64,000 bases of DNA from assembly GCF_011420305.2 (NCBI RefSeq), contig NZ_CP061769.1, positions 124,001-188,000 on the forward strand. The letters run 5' to 3'. Positions 43,845 to 52,800 of this stretch are shown here, in pieces. The first letter of the stretch is position 1, and each line of letters begins with the position of its first letter. The notes beneath the pieces are model-generated. The model searched no databases, was not told where the DNA came from, and was given only the letters and a program-made list of their open reading frames with translations. A program made the position numbers and the translations under genes. The stretch is from Nocardioides ochotonae (GTDB taxonomy: Bacteria; Actinomycetota; Actinomycetes; Propionibacteriales; Nocardioidaceae).

Positions 43845-45038
43845 TCAGGTGAAGACGGGGCGCAGGCGGGTGAGCGCCTCCTCGATCTCGTGGCCCTGGC
43901 CGGCGAAGCTGAAGCGCACCGAGCGGTGCCCGTCGACGGTGTCGAAGTCGATGCCGGGCGCCATGGCGACGCCGACCCGCTCCAGCACGTCGCGGGTGAA
44001 GGCCATCGAGTCGTTGGTGAGGTGGCCGATGTCGGCGTAGGCGTAGAACGCGCCGTCCGCGGGCGCGAGCCGGGTGACGCCGAGGTCGGCGAGCCCGTCG
44101 AGCAGCAGCCGGCGGTTCTCGGCGTAGCGGCGCACGTGGCCGTCCAGCTCGGCGTACGACTCCTCCTCGAAGGCGGCCAGGCAGGCGCGCTGGGCGATCA
44201 CCGGCGGGCAGATCGTGAAGTTGCCGGTGAGCACGTCGACCGCGCGGCGCAGCCGGTCCGGCACCAGCATCCAGCCGATCCGCCAGCCGGTCATCGAGAA
44301 GTACTTGCTGAAGCTGGAGAACACCACCGCCTCGCGGCTGGTCTCCCACGCCGAGCGGGCCAGGTGCGCGTCCCCGGTGTCCAGGCCGGCGTACTCGATG
44401 CCGTGGTAGATCTCATCGGAGATGAGCTGGATGCCGTGCTCCTCGCAGTACGCCGCGAGCGCGGCCAGCTCGGCGGGCAGCAGCATCGTGCCGGTGGGGT
44501 TCGCGGGGCTCGCCACGACCAGGCCCTTGATGTCGGGGCCGAGCGCGGCGACCTGCTCGACGGTCGGCTGGAAGCGGGTCTCGGGCCCGGTGGGGATCTC
44601 CACGACCTCGCAGCCCAGGGCGCTGAGCACATTGCGGTAGCAGGGGTAGCCCGGCCGGGCCATCGCCACCTTGTCGCCGACCTCGAACGCCGCGAGGAAG
44701 GCCAGCAGGAAGCCGCCGCTGGAGCCGGTCGTGACCACGACCTCGTCGGGGGAGACCTCGATGCCGTGGGTCCGCCGGTGGTGCGCGGCGATCCGCTCGC
44801 GCAGCTCGAGCAGGCCGGCCGCCGGGGTGTAGCCGAGCGGGTCCCCGGACTGCAGCAGCCGGATCGCCTCGGCGTTGACCGGTGCGGGGGCGCCGGTGCT
44901 GGGCTGCCCGGCGAGCAGGTTGATCATGTCGCCGTGGGTGCGCTGGCGCGCGGCCGACGCGGCGAGCAGGTCCATGACGTGGAACGGCGGGACGTTGGCG
45001 CGGCTGGCCACCGCGAAGCGGTCGTTCAGGGAGGTCAC
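43845..45038 (-). CDS. PLP-dependent aminotransferase (fold type I, class I/II)
   Basis: A 397-residue aspartate-aminotransferase-fold enzyme. The PLP lysine is Lys245 in SSFSKYFSMTGWRIGWM. VTTGSSGGFLLAFLAAFEVG, SPANPTGT and SDEIYHGIEY complete the cofactor site. The amino donor cannot be named. GTG 45038 was chosen because TACAGT lies exactly six bases upstream; it overlaps the flavoprotein stop by 4 bases. It can be expressed both by read-through from that gene and from its own promoter. Confidence 0.9.
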   Translation of the reverse strand: MTSLNDRFAVASRANVPPFHVMDLLAASAARQRTHGDMINLLAGQPSTGAPAPVNAEAIRLLQSGDPLGYTPAAGLLELRERIAAHHRRTHGIEVSPDEVVVTTGSSGGFLLAFLAAFEVGDKVAMARPGYPCYRNVLSALGCEVVEIPTGPETRFQPTVEQVAALGPDIKGLVVASPANPTGTMLLPAELAALAAYCEEHGIQLISDEIYHGIEYAGLDTGDAHLARSAWETSREAVVFSSFSKYFSMTGWRIGWMLVPDRLRRAVDVLTGNFTICPPVIAQRACLAAFEEESYAELDGHVRRYAENRRLLLDGLADLGVTRLAPADGAFYAYADIGHLTNDSMAFTRDVLERVGVAMAPGIDFDTVDGHRSVRFSFAGQGHEIEEALTRLRPVFT

Positions 45039-46522
45039 GCCCCGACTGTAGGCACTCCCGCGCGCGCCGCGGCGTGCCGCCCTGCCCGTCGCCCGAAGAA
45101 CGAGCCCTCGCCGAGCTGGGTGCCCGAGGCGTAGCCCTTGCCGTCCTGGGCGATGTTGGAGGCGCAGGCGCCCGCGGCGTACAGCCCGGGGACGACGGAG
45201 CCGTCGGCGCGCTGCACCTGGCCGTCGACGGTGGTGCGCAGACCACCGAGGGTGAACCCGGCGTACATCGCGTGCCCCAGGCGCAGGTCGAAGACCGCCC
45301 ACGGCCCCACCGACTGCGGGGCGACCCACTCCGGAGCCTTGTGGAAGTCGGGGTCCTCGCCGCGCGCGGCGTGCTCGTCGTAGCGCGCCAGGGTCGCGGT
45401 GACCGAGCCGGCGGGCAGGTCCAGCGCGGCCTCGAGCTCGGCGAGCGTCTCGTAGCCGTCGATGAGCGGCACCAGGGAGTACTTCGAATACTCGACGTGC
45501 TCGCTGTCGACGATGAGGTACGCCGCGGAGCCGGGCTGCTCCATCACGAACTGCGAGGTGCGGGAGTGGTAGGAGTCCTCGGCGACGAAGCGTTCGCCGC
45601 GCTGGTTGACGATCACCCCGGTCAGCAGGCGGGACGGCGGGTAGCACGGCGCGGTGATGAACGGCTCGTCCATGTGCTTGAGCTCGGCGCCGGCGGACTC
45701 GCCGAGGCGGATGCCGAGCCCGTCGTCGTAGGTCGAGCCGAGCGTGAACAGCTTCTCGCCGAGCTGCGGGGTCCAGCGCGCGACCATCGCCGGGTTCATC
45801 ACGAAGCCCCCGGCGGCGATCACCACGGCCCCCGCGCGCACCATGCCGGTCTCCTCGAAGCGGCGCCAGGCCAGCCCGGTGACGGCGCCCGCGTCGTCGA
45901 GCACCAGGTTGGTCGCGCCGGTCTCGTAGCGGACCTCGACGCCGGCCTCCTCGAGACGGTCGCGCAGCAGGTCCATCACCATCCGGGTGCCCTCGGTGTC
46001 GCCGGGGACCGGCACCTTGTGCCCGCGCGGCGCGGGCGGCACCTGCTCGCGGAACGGCCAGACCTTCTCGTTGCCGGTGAACATCAGGCCCTGGGTGCCG
46101 GGCTGGATCACCGCCTTCTCGGGATAGAAGGAGCGCTCGAACTCGAAGCCGAGCGACTCCAGCCAGTCGCAGTGCTCGACCGAGCCGTCGCAGTAGGCGC
46201 GGATCTTGTCGTGCTCGGGCTCCTTGGAGACCGCCACCAGGTAGTCGTACATCGCGTCGGCGGAGTCCTCGTGGCCGGTCGCGCGCTGCACGACGGTGCC
46301 GCCGCCCAGGTAGAAATGGCCCCCGGACATGCTCGAGGTGCCGCCGTGCACCGCCGCCCGCTCCAGCACCAGCACCCGCGCTCCGGCGCGCGCCGCCTCC
46401 AGCGCCGCGCACCCGCCGGCGATGCCGAAGCCGACCACCACCACGTCGTACGACGCGGCGCCGTCGAGGACGTCGGGGGACAGCACGTCGGGGACCCGGA
46501 TGCCCGCAGGCTCGCTCGTCAT
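45035..46522 (-). CDS. FAD-dependent dehydrogenase of the fumarate reductase/3-ketosteroid dehydrogenase family
   Basis: A 495-residue flavoprotein. The FAD-binding Rossmann motif is DVVVVGFGIAGGCAALEAAR (26-45). GGTSSMSGGHFYLGGG resembles the KstD/FrdA FAD-capping segment. GLYAAGACASNIAQDGKGYA and SGTQLGEGSFFGRRAGRHAA form the C-terminal FAD site. The family includes 3-ketosteroid-delta1-dehydrogenases, but the protein is shorter than KstD, so the exact substrate is open. A KstR-type operator overlaps its promoter, which favours a steroid substrate. ATG 46522 is leaderless (TAGATT six bases upstream). The aminotransferase gene follows with a 4-base overlap. Confidence 0.82.
   Translation of the reverse strand: MTSEPAGIRVPDVLSPDVLDGAASYDVVVVGFGIAGGCAALEAARAGARVLVLERAAVHGGTSSMSGGHFYLGGGTVVQRATGHEDSADAMYDYLVAVSKEPEHDKIRAYCDGSVEHCDWLESLGFEFERSFYPEKAVIQPGTQGLMFTGNEKVWPFREQVPPAPRGHKVPVPGDTEGTRMVMDLLRDRLEEAGVEVRYETGATNLVLDDAGAVTGLAWRRFEETGMVRAGAVVIAAGGFVMNPAMVARWTPQLGEKLFTLGSTYDDGLGIRLGESAGAELKHMDEPFITAPCYPPSRLLTGVIVNQRGERFVAEDSYHSRTSQFVMEQPGSAAYLIVDSEHVEYSKYSLVPLIDGYETLAELEAALDLPAGSVTATLARYDEHAARGEDPDFHKAPEWVAPQSVGPWAVFDLRLGHAMYAGFTLGGLRTTVDGQVQRADGSVVPGLYAAGACASNIAQDGKGYASGTQLGEGSFFGRRAGRHAAARAGVPTVGA
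45045..45050 (-). promoter_or_regulatory. -10 hexamer TACAGT of the aminotransferase gene (leaderless)
   Basis: Minus strand: TACAGT, CGGGGC, GTG. It lies inside the 3' end of the upstream flavoprotein gene. Confidence 0.52.
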
Positions 46523-46528
46523 GCGAGG

Positions 46529-46534
46529 AATCTA
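46529..46534 (-). promoter_or_regulatory. -10 hexamer TAGATT of the FAD dehydrogenase gene (leaderless)
   Basis: Minus strand: TAGATT, CCTCGC, ATG. It overlaps the KstR-like operator by two bases. Confidence 0.62.
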
Positions 46535-46546
46535 GAACAAGTTCCA
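46533..46546. promoter_or_regulatory. KstR-type operator TAGAACAAGTTCCA
   Basis: It matches the KstR consensus TnnAACnnGTTnnA at every fixed position. KstR is a TetR-type repressor of cholesterol catabolism in mycobacteria and rhodococci, released by a steroid acyl-CoA. The site touches the -10 element, so binding would block transcription. Confidence 0.68.
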
Positions 46547-46615
46547 CTTCTGCGCGACGGGATGGGAGTGCGCCCGGCCGTTAGCATCGGGACTCCCGCC
46601 CAGTCCCGAGGTGCC

Positions 46616-48127
46616 ATGGCCTTCGACGCCCATCAGCTGGACCTGTTCCTGCTGATCGGCGCGGCGGTGACCCTGATGGCGGTGCTCGCCGTCCGCTTCT
46701 CGCACCGCGCCGGGCTGCCCAGCCTGCTGGTCTACCTCATGATCGGCGTGCTGCTCGGTGCCTCCGGGCTCGGAATCGACCTGGTCGACGCCGAGATCGC
46801 CCACGCGCTCGGCTTCGGGGCGCTCGTGCTGATCCTGGCCGAGGGCGGCCTGACCACGAGCTGGCGCTCGATCCGCCCCGCGATCGGCCTGGGGGTGGCG
46901 CTGGCGACGGTGGGCGTCGCGATCTCGGTGGGCATCGTCGCGCTCGCCGGGCACTACCTGCTCGGCCTGCCCTGGCAGGTGGCGGTGCTGCTGGGGGCGG
47001 CGACGTCCGCGACCGACGCGGCCGCGGTCTTCTCGGTGCTGCGCGCCCTCCCGCTCCCGGCGCGGCTGACCGGCGCGCTCGAGGCGGAGGCCGGTCTCAA
47101 CGACGCGCCGGTGGTGGTGCTGATCGTGCTCGTGTCCTCGGGTGCGGCGCAGGAGCACGGCCCGCTCGCGCTGGTCGCGCTGGTCGCCTTCGAGCTCGTG
47201 GCCGGCGTCCTGATCGGCCTGGCCGCCGGGGCCGGCGGGGCGTGGGTGATGCGGCGCGCGGCGCTGCCCGCCTCCGGCCTCTACCCGATCGCGGTGCTCT
47301 GCCTGGCCGTGCTCGCCTACGGCGGCGCGGTCACCGTCCACGCCTCCGGGTTCGCCGCCGTGTACGTCGCGGCGCTGGTGCTCGGCAACGCCGAGCTGCC
47401 GCACCGCCAGGCGACCCGGTCCTTCGCCGAGGGGGTTGCCTGGATCGCCCAGATCGGTCTGTTCGTGATGCTCGGCCTGCTGCTCGAGCCGGACCGGCTG
47501 ACCTGGGACACCGTCTGGCTGGCGGTGACCGCCGGGCTGGTGCTCACCTTCGTGGCCCGCCCGGTCTCGGTCTTCGTGTGCGGGCTGGTGCGTCGGCTGC
47601 CGTGGCGCGAGGGTGCGTTCCTGTCGTGGGCCGGCCTGCGCGGTGCGGTCCCGATCGTGTTCACCACGATCCCGCTCGCCGACGGGGTGAGCGGGGCCGA
47701 GCAGCTCTTCGAGATCGTCTTCGTGCTGGTGGTGGTCTACACCCTGCTGACCGGCCCGACGCTGCCCTTCGTGGCCCGGCTGCTGGGCGTGGCGCGTCCT
47801 TCCGAGGCGCGCGAGCTCGAGCTCGAGGCCGCGCCCCTGGAGCGCATCGCCGCCGACCTGCTCCAGATCACCATCGGTCCGCGTTCGCAGATGCACGGCG
47901 TGGAGATCGGTGAGCTCCGTCTGCCCCACGGCGCGGTGGTGACCATCGTGATCCGCGACGGGGAGACGCTGGTCCCCGAGCGGCGCACGGTGCTGCGTCA
48001 CGGCGACGACCTGCTGGTGGTGACCCCGCGTCGGCTGCGGGAGGCCACGGAGACGCGCCTGCGGCAGGTGAGCCGCCACGGCCGGCTGGCGCAGTGGATC
48101 CAGGCCACCCGGGAGCGCCGGGCCTAG
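46616..48127 (+). CDS. CPA-family K+(Na+)/H+ antiporter with TrkA-C domain
   Basis: A 503-residue transporter. About 12 helices start at FLLIGAAVTLMAVLAVRFSH. GASGLGIDLVDAEIAHALGF, LLGAATSATDAAAVFSVLRA and LEAEAGLNDAPVVVL carry the acidic exchange-site residues of CPA1/NhaP2-type proteins. A C-terminal TrkA-C (RCK-C) domain (~410-485; LPHGAVVTIVIRDGETLVP) would bind a regulatory ligand. ATG 46616 follows GAGGTGCC, with TAGCAT at 46582-46587 as the likely -10. It is divergent from the FAD dehydrogenase gene. Confidence 0.88.
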   Translation: MAFDAHQLDLFLLIGAAVTLMAVLAVRFSHRAGLPSLLVYLMIGVLLGASGLGIDLVDAEIAHALGFGALVLILAEGGLTTSWRSIRPAIGLGVALATVGVAISVGIVALAGHYLLGLPWQVAVLLGAATSATDAAAVFSVLRALPLPARLTGALEAEAGLNDAPVVVLIVLVSSGAAQEHGPLALVALVAFELVAGVLIGLAAGAGGAWVMRRAALPASGLYPIAVLCLAVLAYGGAVTVHASGFAAVYVAALVLGNAELPHRQATRSFAEGVAWIAQIGLFVMLGLLLEPDRLTWDTVWLAVTAGLVLTFVARPVSVFVCGLVRRLPWREGAFLSWAGLRGAVPIVFTTIPLADGVSGAEQLFEIVFVLVVVYTLLTGPTLPFVARLLGVARPSEARELELEAAPLERIAADLLQITIGPRSQMHGVEIGELRLPHGAVVTIVIRDGETLVPERRTVLRHGDDLLVVTPRRLREATETRLRQVSRHGRLAQWIQATRERRA

Positions 48128-48142
48128 GTGGGCGGCGGTGTC

Positions 48143-48661
48143 CTAGACGACCGGCGGGCTGCAGATCGTGATGTCGCGGGCGGCCACGGTGGTCTTGCGC
48201 CCGGGGACGAGCTTGTCGAACTTGTCCCCGACGACGACCAGCACGCCCGGCTGGGTCGTGCGGCGCTTGATGACCTTGGCGTCCCCGAGGCGCGAGCGGA
48301 CCAGTCGGACGGCGGGGTGCTGGGGCGTGGAGGTCCAGATCTGGGCGCGGATGACGTCGGTGCCGCGGGGCGCGTTGTCGCGCGTGCCCTCGCCGAAACC
48401 GGCGTCGATGAACTCCTGCATCGTGCGCCCGGCCAGTCCGTTGCGATTGCCCGCGTTGAGCACGTTCACCAGCACCTGGTCGGGGTAGATCTTGCTGCCC
48501 GCCGCGATCTCGGTCTCGACGCAGACCTCCTCGGAGATCCCGGGCAGCGGCGAGGTCAGGGCGGTCCAGCCCCACACTGCCCCGCCGACGAGGAGCAGGA
48601 CCAGGACGCCGAGGGTCAGCGCGCTGCGACTGCGCGGCGAGAGGTCGCTGTCGGGGCTCAT
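48143..48661 (-). CDS. LytR C-terminal (LytR_C) domain protein
   Basis: A 172-residue protein anchored by one N-terminal helix (ALTLGVLVLLLVGGAVWGW), with an outside LytR_C domain (VLVNVLNAGNRNGLAGRTMQ, then VIKRRTTQPGVLVVVGDKFD). It lacks the LytR-Cps2A-Psr catalytic domain, like mycobacterial VirR and CEI, which affect cell-envelope integrity. ATG in a 4-base overlap with the upstream VapB-like gene, so the pair is coupled. Confidence 0.86.
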   Translation of the reverse strand: MSPDSDLSPRSRSALTLGVLVLLLVGGAVWGWTALTSPLPGISEEVCVETEIAAGSKIYPDQVLVNVLNAGNRNGLAGRTMQEFIDAGFGEGTRDNAPRGTDVIRAQIWTSTPQHPAVRLVRSRLGDAKVIKRRTTQPGVLVVVGDKFDKLVPGRKTTVAARDITICSPPVV

Positions 48662-48954
48662 TCGGACACCACGTGGACCCGGGCGTGCAGCACGCTGCGC
48701 TGGCGCAGGGCCGCGCGCAGCGCGCGGTGCAGGCCGTCCTCCAGGTAGAGCTCGCCACGCCACTCGACCACGTGGGCGAACAGGTCGCCGTAGAAGGTGG
48801 AGTCCTCGTCGAGGAGGGCCGCCAGCTGCAAGGTGTCCTTGGTGGTGATCAGCGAGTCCAGGCGGACCGCACGCGGGGCGATCGCCGCCCACTCCCGGGG
48901 GGTCAGTCCGGGATCGGGGTACGGGCGGCTGTCGCCGACGCGCTTGAAGATCAC
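48658..48954 (-). CDS. Conserved actinobacterial protein, VapB-antitoxin-like by family naming
   Basis: A 98-residue protein starting VIFKRVGDSRPYPDPGLTPR with the conserved centre LLDEDSTFYGDLFAHVVEWR and GLHRALRAALRQRSVLHARV. From memory, relatives are often labelled VapB-family antitoxin, but no toxin gene lies next to it and the pairing is with a LytR_C gene. The antitoxin label is therefore doubtful. GTG 48954 is fixed by TATAGT six bases upstream. Function unknown. Confidence 0.72.
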   Translation of the reverse strand: MIFKRVGDSRPYPDPGLTPREWAAIAPRAVRLDSLITTKDTLQLAALLDEDSTFYGDLFAHVVEWRGELYLEDGLHRALRAALRQRSVLHARVHVVSE

Positions 48955-48960
48955 GCGGCG

Positions 48961-48966
48961 ACTATA
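48961..48966 (-). promoter_or_regulatory. -10 hexamer TATAGT of the VapB-like/LytR_C operon (leaderless)
   Basis: Minus strand: TATAGT, CGCCGC, GTG. One of the best -10 matches in the window. Confidence 0.65.
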
Positions 48967-49039
48967 ACGAGCATCACGTCTCGCGGGGGTCCGTGGAGCC
49001 CGAGCCCGCGGCGTATCGGCCCGCCGCGGGCGCGGGAGC

Positions 49040-49207
49040 TCAGGCGGACCAGCGCAGCGAGTCGGCGACCAGGTCGGCCAGGGCGTTGACGCCGCGGAGG
49101 TCCTGGCGCTCCTCCAGCAGCCTCGCGAGGGCCTGGGAGTGACGGAGCTCCAGCTTGGTGCGCTGGGCGGCGATGCGGTCGAGTGTCGGGTCGATGTCGT
49201 GGGGCAT
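49040..49207 (-). CDS. Small soluble protein (55 residues)
   Basis: Translation gives MPHDIDPTLDRIAAQRTKLE and continues through HSQALARLLEERQDLRGVNA to LVADSLRWSA. It has a strongly helical, charged, leucine-spaced pattern. AGGAG lies seven bases before the ATG, one of the better ribosome sites here. It lies between the VapB-like gene and the divergent NTF2-like gene and shares the minus strand with the former. Not recognised; possibly a DNA- or protein-binding helical peptide. Confidence 0.6.
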   Translation of the reverse strand: MPHDIDPTLDRIAAQRTKLELRHSQALARLLEERQDLRGVNALADLVADSLRWSA

Positions 49208-49322
49208 CGCTGGCTCCTGGTTTCGGTGGGGTCGGGGTCGAGACCAGCGTGCGCCCGAAAGATCGCCACGATGTTGTGTCCCGGTTACGGGAAGTTGTCG
49301 TGTGTGCCGCGGGTGTGTGATC

Positions 49323-49328
49323 TAGGTT
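49323..49328 (+). promoter_or_regulatory. -10 hexamer TAGGTT of the NTF2-like gene (leaderless)
   Basis: TAGGTT, GCACCC, GTG 49335. Confidence 0.58.
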
Positions 49329-49334
49329 GCACCC

Positions 49335-49781
49335 GTGAGCGACGTCGAGGAGATCTGCCGGCTGAAGTACCGCTACCTGCGCACCTTGGACTCCAAGCAG
49401 TGGGAGGACTTCGAGGCGTGCTTCGCGCCCGACGCCACCGCCGACTACGACGGCCTGGTCTTCGAGGACCGGTCGGCGCTGGTGGACTACATGCGCACCC
49501 ACATGGTGGAGGGGATGTACACCATGCACCAGGCGCACCACCCCGAGATCGAGGTCGACGGCGACACCGCGACCGGTCGCTGGTACCTCCAGGACAAGGT
49601 CCTGGTGCCGGCCTACGACTTCATGCTGGAGGGGGCGGCCTTCTACGCCGACCGCTACGCCCGCACCGCGGACGGCTGGCGGGTCACCCACACCGGCTAC
49701 CGCCGCACCTTCGAGATGAAGTACGACCTCAAGCAGCTCCCCGGCCTGAAGATCACCGGCCCGGGCGTCGCCACGCACTGA
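49335..49781 (+). CDS. NTF2-like (SnoaL/scytalone-dehydratase fold) protein
   Basis: A 148-residue cone-fold protein. EEICRLKYRYLRTLDSKQWE, then DFEACFAPDATADYDG and MHQAHHPEIEVDGDTATGRW, are typical of the SnoaL_4 group. Members include ketosteroid-isomerase relatives, dehydratases and non-enzymatic ligand binders. The paired histidines in MHQAHHPEI could be catalytic. GTG start set by the -10 hexamer. Convergent with eccC. With the FAD dehydrogenase nearby, a steroid-related role is conceivable but unsupported. Confidence 0.82.
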   Translation: MSDVEEICRLKYRYLRTLDSKQWEDFEACFAPDATADYDGLVFEDRSALVDYMRTHMVEGMYTMHQAHHPEIEVDGDTATGRWYLQDKVLVPAYDFMLEGAAFYADRYARTADGWRVTHTGYRRTFEMKYDLKQLPGLKITGPGVATH

Positions 49782-49813
49782 CCCGGCGGGCGGGCTGCGC
49801 GCGGGCCGGGCCG

Positions 49814-52800
49814 TCACGGCGCCGGCTCCTGCCAGGCCACCTGCACCACCTCGATCCCGCGGTCGCGGGTGACCAGGCGCCCACGCCCCGGCGGTGCGGC
49901 GACCGGGCGCAGTCCGGCCAGCAGCGGGCCCTCCTCGGGGCTGCCGGACAGCAGCAGGCCGGGCGTCCCCAGGTCGCGCAGGGTCTGGAGCACGGGCTCG
50001 TGCAGCGCGCGGGCGGCCCCGCCGGCCCGGCGGGCCACGACGAGGTGCAGCCCGGTGTCGCGCGCCTGGGCGAGCAGCGGCAGCAGGACCCGCAGCGGCG
50101 AGCCCTGGGGTGAGGTGAGGAGGTCGTGGTCGTCGGCGGCCACGAAGACCTCGGCGCCGGTCCACCAGGTCCGGCTGCGCAGTTGCGCGGTGCTGACCCC
50201 GGGCCCCGGAAGCCGGGTCTCGAGGTGGGTCGCGAGGTCGGTGAGCGCCGCGTGCGCCTGGGCGGCGGTCGACAGGTGGTTGAGCAGGTAGGCGTCCGGG
50301 ACCTCGCCCAGCAGCGAGCGGCGCGGGTCGACCAGCACGATCTGGGCCTGCTGCGGGCTGCGGGTCCGCACCACCTCCTGCACGTAGGCGCGCAGCAGCG
50401 AGCTCTTGCCGGACCCGCTGTCGCCGAGGACCAGCAGGTGCGGCTCGGCGTCGACGTCGAGGGCGACCGGGGCGAGATCGGACTCGCGCAGGCCGAGCAG
50501 CAGCGGCCCGCCCCCGCAGTCGGGGGTGTCGCCGGGGATGTCGCCCGGGATGCCGTCGGTGCCGTGGACCCGGCGTACGTCGGAGAGCGGGACGCATCCG
50601 GGGAGCAGCCGGAGCCGGGGCCCGGCCGGTCCGCGCCAGGCCGCGGCGACCCGGTCGATCAGGTCCGCCACCCCGTCGGCGAGGTCGTCGGCGCCGCGGC
50701 GTCCGTCGATGCGTGGCACCGCCGCGAGCACGTGCAGCGGGCCGGCGAGGAGCCCCCGGCCCGGGCGCGGGGCCGGCACCAGGGCCTGGGCGCGGCGGTC
50801 GATCTCGGACTCGACCGGGTCGCCGAGCCGGAGCTCGATCCGGGTGCCGAGGACGTCGCGCATCGAGGTTCGGTAGTCGGCCCACCGGGCGGCGCTGGTG
50901 AGCAGGTGCACGCCGAAGGCCAGCCCCCGCGCGGCCAGCTGCTGGAGCACCGGCTCGAGGTCGTCGAGCTCGGCGCGCAGGGTGCTCCATCCGTCGACGA
51001 CGACGAAGACGTCGCCGTACCCGTCGTCGGCGCGGCCCGCGGCGCGGAGGTCGCGATAGGTCTCGGCCGAGTCGATGCCGTGCTCGCGGAAGTACGCCTC
51101 GCGCCGGTCGAGCAGGCTGCGCACCTGCGCCACCGCCCGGCGTACGACGTCGGGCTCGGCGCGCGAGGCGACGCCCGCGACGTGCGGCAGACGCGCCCAC
51201 GGCGCGAAGGTGCCGCCGCCGAAGTCGAGCACGAAGAACTGCGACTCCTGCGGGGTGGTGCGCAGCGCCAGGGCCGCGACGAGGGTGCGCAGCACGGTGC
51301 TCTTGCCGCTGCGCGGGGCGCCGACCACCGCGACGTGCCCGGCGGCCCCGGCCAGGTCGACGGTGAGCGGATCGGCACGCTGCTCGCGCGGGCGGTCCAC
51401 CATCCCCACCGGGACCGCCAGGCCCGGCAGCGCGCGCCAGCGCGGCGCGACCAGCCCGAGCCGGGCGTCCTCGACGAGCGGGTCGAGCAGCCGGTCCAGG
51501 GTCTCCGGGGCGTCGAGCGGCGGCAACCAGACCCGGTGGGCGGCCGGGCCGTGGCCGGTCACCCGGGCCAGCGCCACCTCCAGCAGGGGGCGCGGGTCGT
51601 CGGAGGCCGTGGGACCGGGTGGCGGCGGAGGGACCGGCGGCGCGGGCACGCGGGTGATCGTGAACGGCCAGATCCCTGTCGACACCGGCGACCCCGACGG
51701 CACCGGGACGGCGTGGTGCCTGGCCCCGGCCCGCGCCGCTGCCGGCGGCACGGGCCCCGAGACGTACGCCGCGCGGAAGCGCACGAGGTGCGCGGGGTCG
51801 GGGCGCAGATAGCCGAGGCCGGGGACGGCAGGCAACTCGTGGGCGTCCGGGACGCCGAGCACGGCCCGCGACTCCTGGGCGCTGAAGGTGCGCAGCCCGA
51901 CGCGGTAGGAGAGGTGGGACTCCAGTCCGCGCAGCCGTCCCTCCTCCAGCCGCTGCGAGGCCAGCAGCAGGTGGACGCCGAGGGAGCGACCGAGACGGCC
52001 GATCGCCACGAAGAGGTCGAGCAGCTCGGGCCGGGCCGCGAGCAGCTCGGAGAACTCGTCGACCACGACGAGCAGCGAGGGGAGCGGTGCGAGGGGCTCG
52101 CCGGCGGCGCGCGCCTGCTCGTAGTCGTGCTGCGAGGCGAGGTTGCCGGCCCGGCGCAGCACCTGCTGGCGGCGCAGCAGCTCTCCCGTGAGGGAGTCCT
52201 GCATCCGCTCGACGAGGGCCAGCTCCTCAGCGAGGTTGGTGATCACCGCGGACACGTGGGGCAGCGCGGCCAGCCCGGCGAAGGTCGCGCCTCCCTTGAA
52301 GTCGACCAGCACCAGGTTGAGGTCGCCCGGGGGGTGGGTCACCGCCAGCCCGAGCACCAGGGTCCGCAGCAGCTCGGACTTGCCGGAGCCGGTGGCTCCG
52401 ATGACCAGGCCGTGCGGGCCCATGCCGCCGCGCGCCGATTCCTTGAGGTCGAGGTGGAGGGGGCGGCCGTCCTCGGCGGTGCCGATCGGCACCCGCAGCC
52501 GGTCGGGTGCGGGGCGCGGCCGCCAGCTGGTCCCGGGGTCGAGGACGCGGAGGTCGCCGGCGCCGAGCAGGTCCGCGAAGTCGGCAGGAGCCCTCCGGTC
52601 CCGGCCGGTGGGGCCCGCTGCGCCGACCGCGCCGAGAGGGAGCAGACGGCGGGCGACGGCCTCGGCCGTCGCGAGGTCGCACCGGTCGGGCTCCGCGGCG
52701 ACCGCCTCGGTGCCGGTCAGCAGCCGCACCCGCCGGGGCGGGCCGTCCTGGCCGGCTGGGGGCGGGTCCGCCCCGGAGGGCAACCGGACCACCGTGACCC

